A DNA stretch of 64,000 nucleotides from Qipengyuania proteolytica (GCF_019711565.1 NZ_JAIGNN010000002.1:124001-188000); one strand, 5' to 3'. Positions 18,795-27,832 are shown, counted from the first letter of the stretch. Notes: generated from the letters alone by a model not told the origin. A program made the numbers and translations.

Positions 18795-19243
18795 GCGAGG
18801 GCGTCGATATCCTCGCGGCTCAAACCGCCGGGGATCAGGTAGAGCGGGCAGGGCAGGCTGCCCGCATGCGCCGAGAAGTGGTTGACGAGCGGGCCGGAGT
18901 TCCCCTCCGCGCTCGTCGCCAGCACCAGAGCGGCGATATTGCCGTGCTCCTCGATATACTTGCGGATCACGTCCGCCGGTGGCCCGGGGCGCACGGCGAT
19001 GGTCGGCATCTTGCCCATCTCGCCGAAGATATTGCCCGCGGCATTGTTGGCGATCACCTCGGCCCGCTGGCGCGCTTCCTGTTCGATCGTCGCCTGCACC
19101 CCGCCGAAGGCGTTGAAGGTCTGCTGCGGCACCAGCGCGAGGATGTGGACCGCCCCGCCGGTCTTGTAGGCGCGTAGCGAGGCGAAGCGCAGCGCCTGCT
19201 TCGCTTCCTCGGTCTCGTCCATCACGACAAGGTAGATGCGCAT
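18791..19243 (-). CDS. Universal stress protein (UspA family)
   Basis: A 150-aa single-domain Usp protein starting MRIYLVVMDETEEAKQALRFA, with a C-terminal region (ATSAEGNSGPLVNHF then CPLYLIPGG) resembling the nucleotide-binding loop. The exact G-2x-G-9x-G(S/T) ATP motif is degenerate. Family members help survival under starvation and oxidative stress. It is divergent from pdhC, with a palindrome between the two genes, and convergent with rnr. Confidence 0.88.
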   Translation of the reverse strand: MRIYLVVMDETEEAKQALRFASLRAYKTGGAVHILALVPQQTFNAFGGVQATIEQEARQRAEVIANNAAGNIFGEMGKMPTIAVRPGPPADVIRKYIEEHGNIAALVLATSAEGNSGPLVNHFSAHAGSLPCPLYLIPGGLSREDIDALA

Positions 19244-19294
19244 GTGTGTCCCCTCGGCTCCCGTGAGGTGGGCCTATCTTGTAATTCGTATTCT

Positions 19295-19315
19295 GCGCAA
19301 GGACCTTGCTTGCGC
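19295..19315. promoter_or_regulatory. Nested palindrome between usp and pdhC, possible operator
   Basis: GCGCAAG (19295-19301) and CTTGCGC (19309-19315) form an inverted repeat. Inside it GCAAGG-A-CCTTGC (19297-19309) is a perfect 13-base palindrome. It lies in the divergent control region of usp and pdhC and could bind a dimeric regulator of either gene. No specific regulator is identified. Confidence 0.4.
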
Positions 19316-19377
19316 ACGCCAATTTGGCCAGAGGTTCCAGCGCACACTCTCCCCAGCGAGGACGTAACGTCAGAACC

Positions 19378-20667
19378 ATGCCCACGCCGATCAAGATGCC
19401 CGCCCTGTCGCCCACCATGGAGGAGGGCACGCTCGCCAAGTGGCTGGTGAAACCGGGCGACACGGTGAGCGCCGGGGACATCATGGCCGAGATCGAGACC
19501 GACAAGGCGACTATGGAATTCGAAGCCGTGGACGAGGGCACGATCGCCTCGATCGCGGTCGAGGAAGGGACCGAAGGCGTGAAGGTCGGCACCGTCATCG
19601 CCATGCTCGCGGAAGAGGGCGAGGACGTGAGCGAGGCTGCTGCGGCGGCTCCTGCAACCGAAGAGGCGAAGGCGGAACCCAAGGCCGAAGCAGCACCGGC
19701 CCCGACGCCAGCGGCGAAACCGGCACCGGCACCGGCAGCCGCCGCCGCGGCGCCAAAGGCATCGGGCGACCGCATTCTCGCCTCGCCGCTCGCCAAGCGC
19801 ATTGCCGAGCAGAAGGGCATCGACCTTGCGAGCCTGAAGGGCAGCGGCCCCAATGGCCGTATCGTGAAGGCCGATGTCGAGGGCGCGCAGCCGGGTGCTG
19901 GGCCTGCGAAGTCCGAAGCTGCCGCTCCTGCCCCAGCCGCGCCGGCCAAGCCCGCAACCTTGGGCGGCGATCTCGATGCGCCGTACGAAGCGCAGAAGCT
20001 CAACAATGTCCGCAAGGTCATCGCGCGCCGCCTGACCGAGGCGAAGCAGACGATCCCGCATATCTACCTCACCGTCGATGTGCGCCTCGATGCGCTGCTC
20101 AAGCTGCGCGGCGAGCTCAACAAGAGCCTCGAAGCAGACGGCGTGAAGCTGTCGGTCAACGACTTGCTGATCAAGGCGCTGGCCCGCGCGCTCCAGCGGG
20201 TGCCCAAGTGCAATGTCAGCTTCCAGGGCGACGAGCTGTTCCAGTTTGCCCGCGAGGATATCTCGGTCGCCGTGGCTGCGCCTTCGGGCCTCATCACGCC
20301 GATCATCCGCGATGCGGGCCGCAAGGGCCTCGCGCAGATCAGCACCGAGATGAAGGAGCTGGCGGGCAAGGCCAAGGACGGCAAGCTGCAGCCGCATGAA
20401 TTCCAGGGCGGCACCGCTTCGCTCTCCAACCTCGGCATGTTCGGCACCAAGCAGTTCGACGCGGTCATCAACCCGCCGCAGGCGATGATCCTCGCCGTCG
20501 GCGCGGGCGAGCAGCGTCCGTGGGTGATCGACGGAGCACTGGGCGTCGCCACCGTGATGAGCGCCACCGGCAGCTTCGACCATCGCGCCATCGACGGCGC
20601 CGACGGCGCAGCGCTGATGCAGGCGTTCCAGCAGCTGGTCGAGAACCCGATGGGGCTGGTGGTTTGA
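19378..20667 (+). CDS. pdhC: Dihydrolipoamide acetyltransferase, PDH E2
   Basis: A 429-aa E2 core of pyruvate dehydrogenase. It has one N-terminal lipoyl domain ([11 protein letters not shown], lipoyl Lys43), an Ala/Pro-rich linker, a peripheral subunit-binding domain ([18 protein letters not shown]), a second Ala/Pro linker, and the catalytic domain with [12 protein letters not shown]. It transfers acetyl groups to CoA. The ATG at 19378 is chosen because homology starts [17 protein letters not shown]; an upstream in-frame start is unsupported. lpdA follows after two small genes, while pdhAB is 40 kb away. Confidence 0.97.
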   Translation: MPTPIKMPALSPTMEEGTLAKWLVKPGDTVSAGDIMAEIETDKATMEFEAVDEGTIASIAVEEGTEGVKVGTVIAMLAEEGEDVSEAAAAAPATEEAKAEPKAEAAPAPTPAAKPAPAPAAAAAAPKASGDRILASPLAKRIAEQKGIDLASLKGSGPNGRIVKADVEGAQPGAGPAKSEAAAPAPAAPAKPATLGGDLDAPYEAQKLNNVRKVIARRLTEAKQTIPHIYLTVDVRLDALLKLRGELNKSLEADGVKLSVNDLLIKALARALQRVPKCNVSFQGDELFQFAREDISVAVAAPSGLITPIIRDAGRKGLAQISTEMKELAGKAKDGKLQPHEFQGGTASLSNLGMFGTKQFDAVINPPQAMILAVGAGEQRPWVIDGALGVATVMSATGSFDHRAIDGADGAALMQAFQQLVENPMGLVV

Positions 20668-20692
20668 GAGAAACTCGGGACGAGTCTCAACT

Positions 20693-20878
20693 ATGAAAAC
20701 ATTCTTGGGGATCGTTCTGATCTTGGCGGGCGTCGGGGCGGCCTTGCTCACGGGGCTTGCGTACTTCGTGCAATTGATGGCTGCGCATAATGGTGGTGAT
20801 GCCTTGAAAGGCATTTTTGGCGGAATCGTCATCGCCCTATTGCTGGGCGCAGCTGGAATATGGTTGATCCGCAATTGA
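20693..20878 (+). CDS. Small two-helix membrane protein
   Basis: A 61-aa protein with two hydrophobic segments, roughly residues 3-29 and 41-58, separated by HNGGDALKG, ending WLIRN. No known family is recognised. It starts 25 bases after pdhC. Its last 19 bases overlap the thioesterase gene in another frame, which supports it being part of this operon. Base composition is less GC-rich than its neighbours. Confidence 0.6.
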   Translation: MKTFLGIVLILAGVGAALLTGLAYFVQLMAAHNGGDALKGIFGGIVIALLLGAAGIWLIRN

Positions 20879-21267
20879 CGCCTGACCGCCCCCCTCAAAT
20901 CCGCGTCACCGCCATGCCGACCGACCTCAACCCCTATGGCGGGGTGTTCGGCGGGTGGCTGATGAGCCAGATGGCGCTCGGCGCGGGTTCGCTCGCGAGC
21001 CGCGAGGGCAAGGGCAAAGCGGTGGTCGTCTCGGCAACCGACTTCGCTTTCCCCGGCGCGATGCAGGTGGGCGACGAGCTTTCGGTCTATTGCGAGATCG
21101 CGGCGAGGGGGAACACCTCGCTCACCATCACTGCCGAAGCCATCGCCCGCGAACGCAATGGCGAGGCCGAAACCAAGGTTGCGCAGGGCACTTTCAAATT
21201 CGTGCTTCTGGACGAGGAAAACAAGCCGCGCGCGGTGAATGCCGCCGCGCTTTCGGTAAATGATTAG
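20860..21267 (+). CDS. Acyl-CoA thioesterase, hotdog fold (YciA-like)
   Basis: A 135-aa hotdog-fold thioesterase. The signature NPYGGVFGGWLMSQM near residue 24 matches the YciA/BFIT acyl-CoA hydrolase group, followed by VVVSATDFAFPGAMQVGDELSVYCEI. It should hydrolyse short or medium acyl-CoA; the substrate is unknown. Its ATG overlaps the preceding small gene. Its position between PDH E2 and E3 suggests a role in acetyl-CoA or acyl-CoA balance. Confidence 0.88.
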   Translation: MVDPQLTPDRPPQIRVTAMPTDLNPYGGVFGGWLMSQMALGAGSLASREGKGKAVVVSATDFAFPGAMQVGDELSVYCEIAARGNTSLTITAEAIARERNGEAETKVAQGTFKFVLLDEENKPRAVNAAALSVND

Positions 21268-21275
21268 AGAGACCT

Positions 21276-22691
21276 ATGGCTGATACTTCATACGACGTCA
21301 TCGTGCTTGGCAGTGGACCCGGCGGCTATGTCGCGGCGATCCGCTGCGCGCAGCTGGGCCTGAAGACCGCCATCGTCGAGCGCGAACTGCTCGGCGGCAT
21401 CTGCCTAAACTGGGGCTGCATCCCGACCAAGGCGCTGCTGCGTTCGGCCGAGATCCTCCACTATGCGCAGCATGCGAGCGACTACGGCTTGAAGATCGCA
21501 GGGAAGATCGAGGCGGACCTCGAGGCCGTGGTGAAGCGCAGCCGCGGCGTTGCCAAGCAGCTCAACCAGGGCGTCACGCACCTGATGAAGAAGAACAAGA
21601 TCACGGTGCACATGGGTGAGGGCACGCTGACCGGCCCGACCAGCCTCACCGTGAAGGGTGAGAAGGGCGAGGAGAAACTGACCGCCAAGCACGTCATCGT
21701 CGCCACCGGCGCACGTGCGCGCGACCTTCCTTTTGCTCCGGCGGACGGTAAGCGCGTGTGGACCTATCGCCACGCCATGACGCCGCCTGAAATGCCCAAG
21801 AAGCTGCTGGTGATCGGGTCGGGTGCGATCGGTATCGAGTTCGCCAGCTTCTACAACGACATGGGCTGCGACGTGACCGTTGTCGAAATGCTCGACCGGA
21901 TCGTGCCGGTCGAGGACAAGGATGTCTCCGCCTTCCTCGAGAAGAGCCTGAGCAAGCAGGGCATGACCATCATGACCGGCGCAGGTGTCGAGGCGCTCAC
22001 CGTTTCGGACAAGGGTGTGAAGGCGAAGATCAAGGCCAAGGACGGCAAGGTCTCCGAAACCGAGTTCACCCATTGCATCACCGCCATCGGCATCGTCCCG
22101 AACACCGAGAACATCGGGCTCGAGAAGCTGGTCGAGATGGACCGCGGCTTCATCCAGATCGATCCCTATGGCCGCACCAAGGCGAAGGGCCTCTGGGCCA
22201 TCGGCGACTGCACTCCGGGCCCATGGCTCGCGCACAAGGCGAGCCATGAAGGCGTCACCACCGCCGAGGCAATTGCCAAGGAACTCGGCAACAAGGACGT
22301 CCAGCCGCATCCGCTCGACCGCAACAACATCCCGGGCTGCACCTATTGCCACCCGCAGATCGCCAGCGTCGGCATGACCGAGGCCAAGGCCAAGGAAGCG
22401 GGCTACGAGGTCAAGGCCGGCACCTTCCCCTTCATCGGCAACGGCAAGGCCATCGCGCTGGGCGAGGCGGAAGGCTTCGTGAAGACCGTGTTCGATGCCA
22501 AGACCGGCGAACTGCTCGGCGCGCACATGGTCGGCGCGGAGGTGACCGAGATGATCCAGGGCTTCGTCGTCGGCAAGACGCTGGAGACGACGGAAGCGGA
22601 ACTGATGAACACCGTCTTCCCGCACCCGACGATCAGCGAAAGCATGCACGAAAGCGTTCTTGCGAGCCACGGGCGGGCATTGCACATCTAG
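21276..22691 (+). CDS. lpdA: Dihydrolipoamide dehydrogenase, E3
   Basis: A 471-aa FAD-dependent disulfide oxidoreductase. The FAD motif is LGSGPGGYVAA, the redox disulfide is Cys43/Cys48 (GGICLNWGCIPTK), the NAD-binding motif GSGAIGIEFASFY is mid-protein, and the catalytic His lies in FPHPTISESMHE near the end. It reoxidises dihydrolipoyl E2. It is the last PDH gene of this locus and may also serve 2-oxoglutarate dehydrogenase and glycine cleavage. Confidence 0.97.
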   Translation: MADTSYDVIVLGSGPGGYVAAIRCAQLGLKTAIVERELLGGICLNWGCIPTKALLRSAEILHYAQHASDYGLKIAGKIEADLEAVVKRSRGVAKQLNQGVTHLMKKNKITVHMGEGTLTGPTSLTVKGEKGEEKLTAKHVIVATGARARDLPFAPADGKRVWTYRHAMTPPEMPKKLLVIGSGAIGIEFASFYNDMGCDVTVVEMLDRIVPVEDKDVSAFLEKSLSKQGMTIMTGAGVEALTVSDKGVKAKIKAKDGKVSETEFTHCITAIGIVPNTENIGLEKLVEMDRGFIQIDPYGRTKAKGLWAIGDCTPGPWLAHKASHEGVTTAEAIAKELGNKDVQPHPLDRNNIPGCTYCHPQIASVGMTEAKAKEAGYEVKAGTFPFIGNGKAIALGEAEGFVKTVFDAKTGELLGAHMVGAEVTEMIQGFVVGKTLETTEAELMNTVFPHPTISESMHESVLASHGRALHI

Positions 22692-22713
22692 GGCGGTGCG
22701 ATAGGGAGGGGCG

Positions 22714-24573
22714 ATGACCGGTTTCCTGATCCTCGCCTTCCTGCTCCTGATCGCAGGGGTGGTGGCGGTGCCGCTGGCGAGCCGGTTCGGGCTCGGCTCG
22801 GTGCTGGGCTACCTTCTTGCAGGGATGGCGATCAGCCCGCTGCTGGGCGCGCTCAGGGTCGACGTCGAGGCGCTGCAGGTCTTCGCCGAGTTCGGCGTGG
22901 TGATGATGCTGTTTATCGTCGGGCTTGAGCTTGAGCCTAAACGGCTGTGGGAGATGCGCGGCAAGCTGCTGGGGCTGGGTGGAGGACAGGTCCTTCTCAC
23001 CACGCTGGCGCTTGCCGGCCTCAGCGTCGTCAGCGGCTATCCGTGGCAGACCGCGCTCGCGATCGGCATGATACTCGCGCTCTCCTCGACCGCGATCATC
23101 GTGCAGACGCTCACCGAGAAGAACCTGCTCAGGAGCGAGGGCGGGGAGGCGAGCTTCTCGGTGCTGCTGGTGCAGGACGTCGCGGTCATCCCGATCCTGG
23201 CGCTGATCCCGCTGCTGGCCTTGCCGGAACTTGCCGCCGCGGCCGCCGGGCACGCTGGCGAAGGCGCGCATGGCGGGCTCGACCTGACCGAACACATGAC
23301 CGGCTGGCTGGCCGCCATCGTGCGGATCGCGGCGGTCGGCGCGGTGATCGCCATCGGGATCTATGCCATCCGTCCGCTGTTCCGTTACATCGCCGCAGCG
23401 AACCTGCGCGAGCTCTTCACGGCTGCCGCGCTGGTCGTGGTGATCGGCATCGCCCTGATGATGTCGCTCGTCGGCCTGTCGCCGGCACTCGGTGCGTTCG
23501 TCGCGGGCGTCGTGCTCGCGACCAGCGAATACCGGCACGAGCTCGAAAGCGACATCAACCCGTTCAAGGGCCTGCTGCTCGGCCTCTTCTTCATCACGGT
23601 CGGCGCTGGCATCGACTTCGGCCTTGCGGCCGAACGGATGGACGAGGTGCTCTTCTGGGCCGCGATCACCATTGCCGCGAAGTTCGCGGTCCTGATGCTG
23701 GTCGGCTGGTCCTACGGCCTGCGCCGCGAATCGCTGTGGCTGTTCGCGCTCAGCCTCCCGCAGGCGGGCGAGTTCGCTTTCGTCCTCATCTCCTTTGCGC
23801 TCGGCAATGCGGTGCTGGGGACCGAACTCGCCGATCTCCTGCTGTTGATCGTTGCGCTGACCATGCTGGTGACGCCGCTGCTGTTCATCCTCTACGACAA
23901 GGTCATCGCCCACGCCTATTGCAGCAATCGGGAGATGCGCGAGGCCGACAGCATCGAGGAAGAGAACGCGATCATCATCGCCGGGCGGGGCCGGGTCGGC
24001 GGGATCGTTGACCGCATGCTCGATGCCGCCGGCCACCATGCGACCGTCATCGATTACAACAGCCAGCATCTCGAGAACCTCAAGAAGTTCGGCGTGAAGA
24101 CCTATTTCGGCGATGCCACCCGGCCGGACCTGCTCGCCAGCGCCGGGATCGACCGGGCGAAAATCCTCGTCGTGGCGCTCGACGAACGCGAGCAGATCGA
24201 CAAGCTTGTCCGCTATGCCTGCGAGATGTTCCCGAATCTGCATGTCGTCGCGCGGGCGAAAGACCGCGATCACGTCTATCACCTGTGGGCGATGGGTTGC
24301 CGCGACATCATCCGCGAAACCTACGACAGCGCGCTGCGCATGGGTCGCTCGGTCTATGAGGCGCTGGGTCATGACCGGCAGGCGGCCAATGCGATGGTCG
24401 ACGCCTGGGAGGAAATGGACCGCACCTCGATGCGGGAGATCGCGGACGTCTACCGCCTCGACATCCCGCCTTACGAAAACGAGGAACTGCTCGCGAAAAT
24501 CCGCGAGCTGAAGGCCGAATGGGACCCGAAACTGCGGGACGCGATGGACCAGATCGCATCGAGAGGGAGCTGA
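22714..24573 (+). CDS. KefB-like cation:proton antiporter (CPA2 family)
   Basis: A 619-aa CPA2 antiporter. About twelve hydrophobic segments fill the first 400 residues, including the motif LGYLLAGMAISPLLG and the region around LEPKRLWEMRGK. A cytosolic TrkA-N/RCK domain follows, with the Rossmann motif IIIAGRGRVGGIVDRML near residue 420. It probably exports K+ in exchange for H+ under nucleotide control. A partner KefF/KefG subunit is not seen. The aminotransferase GTG follows after one base. Confidence 0.88.
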   Translation: MTGFLILAFLLLIAGVVAVPLASRFGLGSVLGYLLAGMAISPLLGALRVDVEALQVFAEFGVVMMLFIVGLELEPKRLWEMRGKLLGLGGGQVLLTTLALAGLSVVSGYPWQTALAIGMILALSSTAIIVQTLTEKNLLRSEGGEASFSVLLVQDVAVIPILALIPLLALPELAAAAAGHAGEGAHGGLDLTEHMTGWLAAIVRIAAVGAVIAIGIYAIRPLFRYIAAANLRELFTAAALVVVIGIALMMSLVGLSPALGAFVAGVVLATSEYRHELESDINPFKGLLLGLFFITVGAGIDFGLAAERMDEVLFWAAITIAAKFAVLMLVGWSYGLRRESLWLFALSLPQAGEFAFVLISFALGNAVLGTELADLLLLIVALTMLVTPLLFILYDKVIAHAYCSNREMREADSIEEENAIIIAGRGRVGGIVDRMLDAAGHHATVIDYNSQHLENLKKFGVKTYFGDATRPDLLASAGIDRAKILVVALDEREQIDKLVRYACEMFPNLHVVARAKDRDHVYHLWAMGCRDIIRETYDSALRMGRSVYEALGHDRQAANAMVDAWEEMDRTSMREIADVYRLDIPPYENEELLAKIRELKAEWDPKLRDAMDQIASRGS

Positions 24574-24574
24574 C

Positions 24575-25501
24575 GTGACACAGGGCACCCATCTTTACAT
24601 CCCCGACGCCCGCAACGAGACGGTCGTCATCGACATCAACGGCGACCATTTCCCCCGTCCCGACGCGAAGATCAGCGTCTTCGACAGCGGCTTCATGCTC
24701 GGCGACGGCGTATGGGAGGGGATCCGCCTGCACGCGGGCCGGCTCGCATTTCTCGACCGGCATCTCGACCGCCTCTATCGCGGGGCCAAGGCGATCCACA
24801 TGGACGTGGGGATCGACCGGGCGGAACTCGAACGGCGGCTCTACGCGGTACTCGACGCCAACGGCATGACGGGCGACGGGGTCCACATCCGCCTGATGGT
24901 GACGCGCGGCATCCGCTCCACGCCCTATCAGGACCCGCGGGTCGTCGTCTCGCCCGCCACCATCGTGATCATTCCGGAATGGAAGGAGCCCGCCCCGGAA
25001 ACGGCCACGCGCATGCTCAAGCTCGCAACCGTGCATGTGCGGCGCGGCTATCCCGACGTGCAGGACCCGATGCTGAATTCGCACAGCAAGCTCAATTGCA
25101 TCACCGCCTGCATCCAGGCCGCACAGGCCGGCGCGGACGAAGGGCTGATGCTTGATCCCCATGGCTTCGTCGCGACCTGCAACTCGACGCATTTCTTCAT
25201 CGCCAGGGACGGGGAAGTCTGGACCTCCAGCGGCGACTATTGCCTCGACGGGATCACCCGCGGCGTCGTGATCGAGGTGGCCAGGGAAGACGGGATCACG
25301 GTACGCGAGCGCAATTTCTCGCTCACGCACGTCTATGGCGCGGACGAAGCCTTCACCACCGGGACCTTCGCCGGCGTTGCCCCGGTCGGCGCGGTGGACG
25401 GTCGCGTGCTGGGGGATCAGCGCGGGCCGATGGTCGAGCGATTGCAGCAGCTGTATCTCGAACGGCTTGCCAAGGACGTAGGGGGCAGATCACGCCCATG
25501 A
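24575..25501 (+). CDS. Class IV aminotransferase (BCAT/D-AAT superfamily)
   Basis: A 308-aa PLP enzyme. The PLP lysine is Lys172 (NSHSKLNCI), and DSGFMLGDGVWEGIR near residue 37 is family-typical. The usual EG..SN segment reads VATCNSTHFF, so the conserved Glu of branched-chain enzymes is not seen. Substrate could be a branched-chain or D-amino acid or an amino-deoxychorismate-like compound; unresolved. The start is GTG. Its TGA overlaps the ATG of the sulfotransferase gene, so the two are probably coupled. Confidence 0.82.
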   Translation: MTQGTHLYIPDARNETVVIDINGDHFPRPDAKISVFDSGFMLGDGVWEGIRLHAGRLAFLDRHLDRLYRGAKAIHMDVGIDRAELERRLYAVLDANGMTGDGVHIRLMVTRGIRSTPYQDPRVVVSPATIVIIPEWKEPAPETATRMLKLATVHVRRGYPDVQDPMLNSHSKLNCITACIQAAQAGADEGLMLDPHGFVATCNSTHFFIARDGEVWTSSGDYCLDGITRGVVIEVAREDGITVRERNFSLTHVYGADEAFTTGTFAGVAPVGAVDGRVLGDQRGPMVERLQQLYLERLAKDVGGRSRP

Positions 25502-26229
25502 CGATCCGCATCGCCATGTGGTCGGGACCGCGCAACATCTCGACCGCCATGATGCGCAGCTTCGGCGCGCGGGCCGATTGCGCGGTGTCGGACGAGCCCT
25601 TCTACGGCGCTTACCTCAAGGCAACCGGAGAGCCGCATCCGATGGCGGCGGAAACCATCGCCGCGATGGATTGCGACTGGCATTCGGTGCTGGCGACGCA
25701 ATCGGGCAGGGCCCCGGGCGGTGCGCCGCTCTGGTACCAGAAACATATGCCGCATCACATGGTCGGCCCGCTGTCGATCGCGGACATGCCGAAGCATCGG
25801 CACGCCTTCCTGATCCGCGCGCCCGAGCGTGTGGTTGCGAGCTACCAGAAGAAGAACGAGCTCCGCCGCGCGGAAATGCTCGGTTTCGCGCAGATGCGCC
25901 GCTATTTCGACTTCGAACTCGAACGGTCCAGATCTGTCCCGCCGGTGGTGGATTCGGACGATATCCTCGCCGATCCCGCAGGCGTGCTGGCCAGGCTGTG
26001 CGAGGCGCTGGACATTGCGTGGGATCCGGCGATGCTGTCCTGGGAGAAGGGGCCGCTACCAGAAGACGGCATCTGGGGCGCGCATTGGTACGATGCGGTC
26101 AATGCGTCGACCGGGTTCGGCAAAGCTCCCGCAAACATGCCGCAGCTGGAAGGCGACTTCGCCGCCGTAGCCGAGCAGTGCCGGGCGGATTACGAGGCGC
26201 TCGCCAGATACAGGATACGGCCTGTCTGA
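25498..26229 (+). CDS. Sulfotransferase-like protein
   Basis: A 243-aa P-loop sulfotransferase-fold protein. The N-terminal SGPRNIST (residues 9-16) is a variant of the PAPS 5'-phosphate loop. The core segment HRHAFLIRAPERVVASYQKK matches the 3'-phosphate-binding region, and a C-terminal helical part follows. The acceptor is unknown, and no PAPS synthesis genes lie in the window. It overlaps the aminotransferase by ATGA, suggesting a shared pathway. Confidence 0.75.
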   Translation: MTIRIAMWSGPRNISTAMMRSFGARADCAVSDEPFYGAYLKATGEPHPMAAETIAAMDCDWHSVLATQSGRAPGGAPLWYQKHMPHHMVGPLSIADMPKHRHAFLIRAPERVVASYQKKNELRRAEMLGFAQMRRYFDFELERSRSVPPVVDSDDILADPAGVLARLCEALDIAWDPAMLSWEKGPLPEDGIWGAHWYDAVNASTGFGKAPANMPQLEGDFAAVAEQCRADYEALARYRIRPV

Positions 26230-26292
26230 ATTCTCTTCGCCCCACCGCAACCCACCGGCCACTCGTGCATTGCGGGATGAGAGGAGAGCATC

Positions 26293-26478
26293 ATGGAATA
26301 CGAAATCGACGACCAGCCCCAAGGCGACCATGACGATGCCGAAGCACGCCGGGATGGCGGCATCGTCGAAGATCACATCGCATTGAAAAATCAGTCCAGC
26401 GTAAACCCCGAGGATTACCCGGTCTCCCAGCGCAAGGATCAATCCTTGGTCAGGACGGAAGTGGACGAGCAGGCGTAG
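26293..26478 (+). CDS. Small acidic hypothetical protein
   Basis: A 61-aa hydrophilic, acidic protein (MEYEIDDQPQGDHDDAEARR) with no signal or membrane segment. GAGGAGAG about eight bases before the ATG is a strong Shine-Dalgarno, which supports translation. No family is recognised. Its stop TAG abuts the start of the 21-base direct repeat derived from tRNA-Ser, so its 3' end may mark the edge of an old insertion. Confidence 0.55.
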   Translation: MEYEIDDQPQGDHDDAEARRDGGIVEDHIALKNQSSVNPEDYPVSQRKDQSLVRTEVDEQA

Positions 26479-26498
26479 CTGGCGGACAGGGTGGGATT
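26478..26498. repeat. 21-bp direct repeat of the tRNA-Ser 3' end, left copy
   Basis: GCTGGCGGACAGGGTGGGATT is identical to 26599-26619, which covers the CCA end, 3' acceptor strand and part of the T arm of tRNA-Ser. The copies are 121 bases apart. This layout resembles attL/attR after tRNA-targeted integration; the roughly 100 bases between hold no gene. Confidence 0.7.
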
Positions 26499-26575
26499 GG
26501 CCTTTGGCCGTCTCCGGCGCTGTGCGCCTGCGACTCCGAACCATGCGTTCGTCCACCACACGCTATCCGCCGTCG

Positions 26576-26597
26576 AATCCGGCCAAATGGCCGGATT
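26576..26597 (-). other. Perfect 9-bp hairpin beside the tRNA-Ser 3' end
   Basis: AATCCGGCC (26576-26584) pairs with GGCCGGATT (26589-26597) around AAAT. It starts four bases past the tRNA CCA on the minus strand. No U-tract follows, so it may assist 3' processing or be a weak terminator. Confidence 0.5.
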
Positions 26598-26600
26598 GGC

Positions 26601-26690
26601 TGGCGGACAGGGTGGGATTCGAACCCACGGTGGGCTTGCACCCACGGCGGTTTTCAAGACCGCTGCATTCAACCGCTCTGCCACCTGTCC
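26601..26690 (-). tRNA. tRNA-Ser (anticodon UGA)
   Basis: A 90-base class II tRNA with CCA encoded. The acceptor stem GGACAGG/CCTGTCC, discriminator G, D arm, anticodon loop CTTGAAA (anticodon TGA), a long variable arm (CGTGGGTGCAAGCCCACC region) and T arm GTGGGTTCGAATCCCAC are all present. It reads UCA-family serine codons. It lies between a small ORF and the MltB-like gene, convergent with the former. Confidence 0.96.
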
Positions 26691-26809
26691 GCGCGCCTGT
26701 CGCAGCTAGCCGCAGGTCCGCGCCTTGTCACGCCCGAGAATAGCCAGAACGAAATTTCGCTGCGACACGCGACACTTGCCATTCATACTCGGTCTGCGAC
26801 AATCGGCTC

Positions 26810-27832
26810 ATGAAATTTCCCAATCTCTCGATCATCCTTGCCGCACTCTGTCTCTCTTTGCCGGCAGGGCCCGCCGCCGCGCAAACCGACCTTTCGTTCG
26901 ATGCCTATCTTCAACTGCTGATGGCGAGGGCAAGGGCTGAAGGCGTTTCCGAGAGCACGCTCCAGCGGATGACAGCGGGACTAGAACCGAATTCGCGCGT
27001 CATTTCGCTTGATCGCAGCCAGCCGGGCACGCCCACGAGCAGCGGCTATCCGCCGCTTGCGCCCTATATCGCTACGCATGTCGACGATGCGCGCATTGCG
27101 GGCGGACGCCGGGCATTCTCGAACTACAGCGGCCGGCTGCGGGCGATCGAGCGCGAATATGGCGTACCGGGCGAAATCCTGACCGCGATCTGGGGCCACG
27201 AAACCGCCTATGGTGCGGTCAAAGGCGGCTTCGACCTTTCGCAGGCGCTTGCGACACTAGCGTGGGAAGGCCGCCGCCGCGATCTCTTCGCATCCGAATG
27301 GGTCGCGCTCATGAAGGTCGCCGACAAGGGCTATTCGCGGAGCGATCTCAAGGGCAGCTGGGCGGGGGCTTTCGGCAATCCGCAGTTCCTGCCGTCGGTC
27401 TATCTGCGCCTTGCCGCAGACGGCGATGGCGACGGGCGCGCGGACATCATGAACAATGGCTCTGATGCGCTGGCATCGATTGCCAACTACTTCCGCGATT
27501 CCGGCTGGCGTACGGGACAGCCGTGGGGAGTGCGCGCCTATATCCCCGCCGGCTTCGACATCGACGCGTACCGCACCAAGATTCGAGCACCGGTTTGCGA
27601 GCGCGTTCACGAGCGTCACAGTGTCTACAAGACTGTAGCGGAATGGCGCGCGTTGGGCGTCCAGCCCCAGCGCCCCCTTGCGCCCGACGTCCAGGCAACG
27701 CTGTTTCAGCCTGACGGACCGGGCGCACCTGCCTGGCTGTTAACGTCGAATTATCGGGTCATCCTCGAATACAACTGCTCCAACTACTATGCGATGAGTG
27801 TGGGGCTCCTTGCCGATGAGATTGCGCGCTGA
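26810..27832 (+). CDS. MltB/SltB-type lytic murein transglycosylase
   Basis: A 340-aa secreted transglycosylase with a signal peptide ending near AAAQ (residue 25). The catalytic glutamate is Glu131 in AIWGHETAYG, and the family motif GAFGNPQFLPS follows near residue 185. Seven cysteine-poor kilodaltons follow before a C-terminal CSNYYAMSVGLLAD. It cleaves peptidoglycan to 1,6-anhydro products. It begins a long series of overlapping genes and precedes a second peptidoglycan-binding gene. Confidence 0.92.
   Translation: MKFPNLSIILAALCLSLPAGPAAAQTDLSFDAYLQLLMARARAEGVSESTLQRMTAGLEPNSRVISLDRSQPGTPTSSGYPPLAPYIATHVDDARIAGGRRAFSNYSGRLRAIEREYGVPGEILTAIWGHETAYGAVKGGFDLSQALATLAWEGRRRDLFASEWVALMKVADKGYSRSDLKGSWAGAFGNPQFLPSVYLRLAADGDGDGRADIMNNGSDALASIANYFRDSGWRTGQPWGVRAYIPAGFDIDAYRTKIRAPVCERVHERHSVYKTVAEWRALGVQPQRPLAPDVQATLFQPDGPGAPAWLLTSNYRVILEYNCSNYYAMSVGLLADEIAR

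Noticed and set aside
22633..24588. ~650-codon minus-strand frame across the KefB-like gene
   Set aside because: Biased, Arg/His-rich translation without domains; the plus-strand antiporter is clear.
26750..26759. CGAAATTTCG palindrome upstream of tRNA-Ser
   Set aside because: Ten-base palindromes are expected by chance in a window this size and no promoter alignment supports it.
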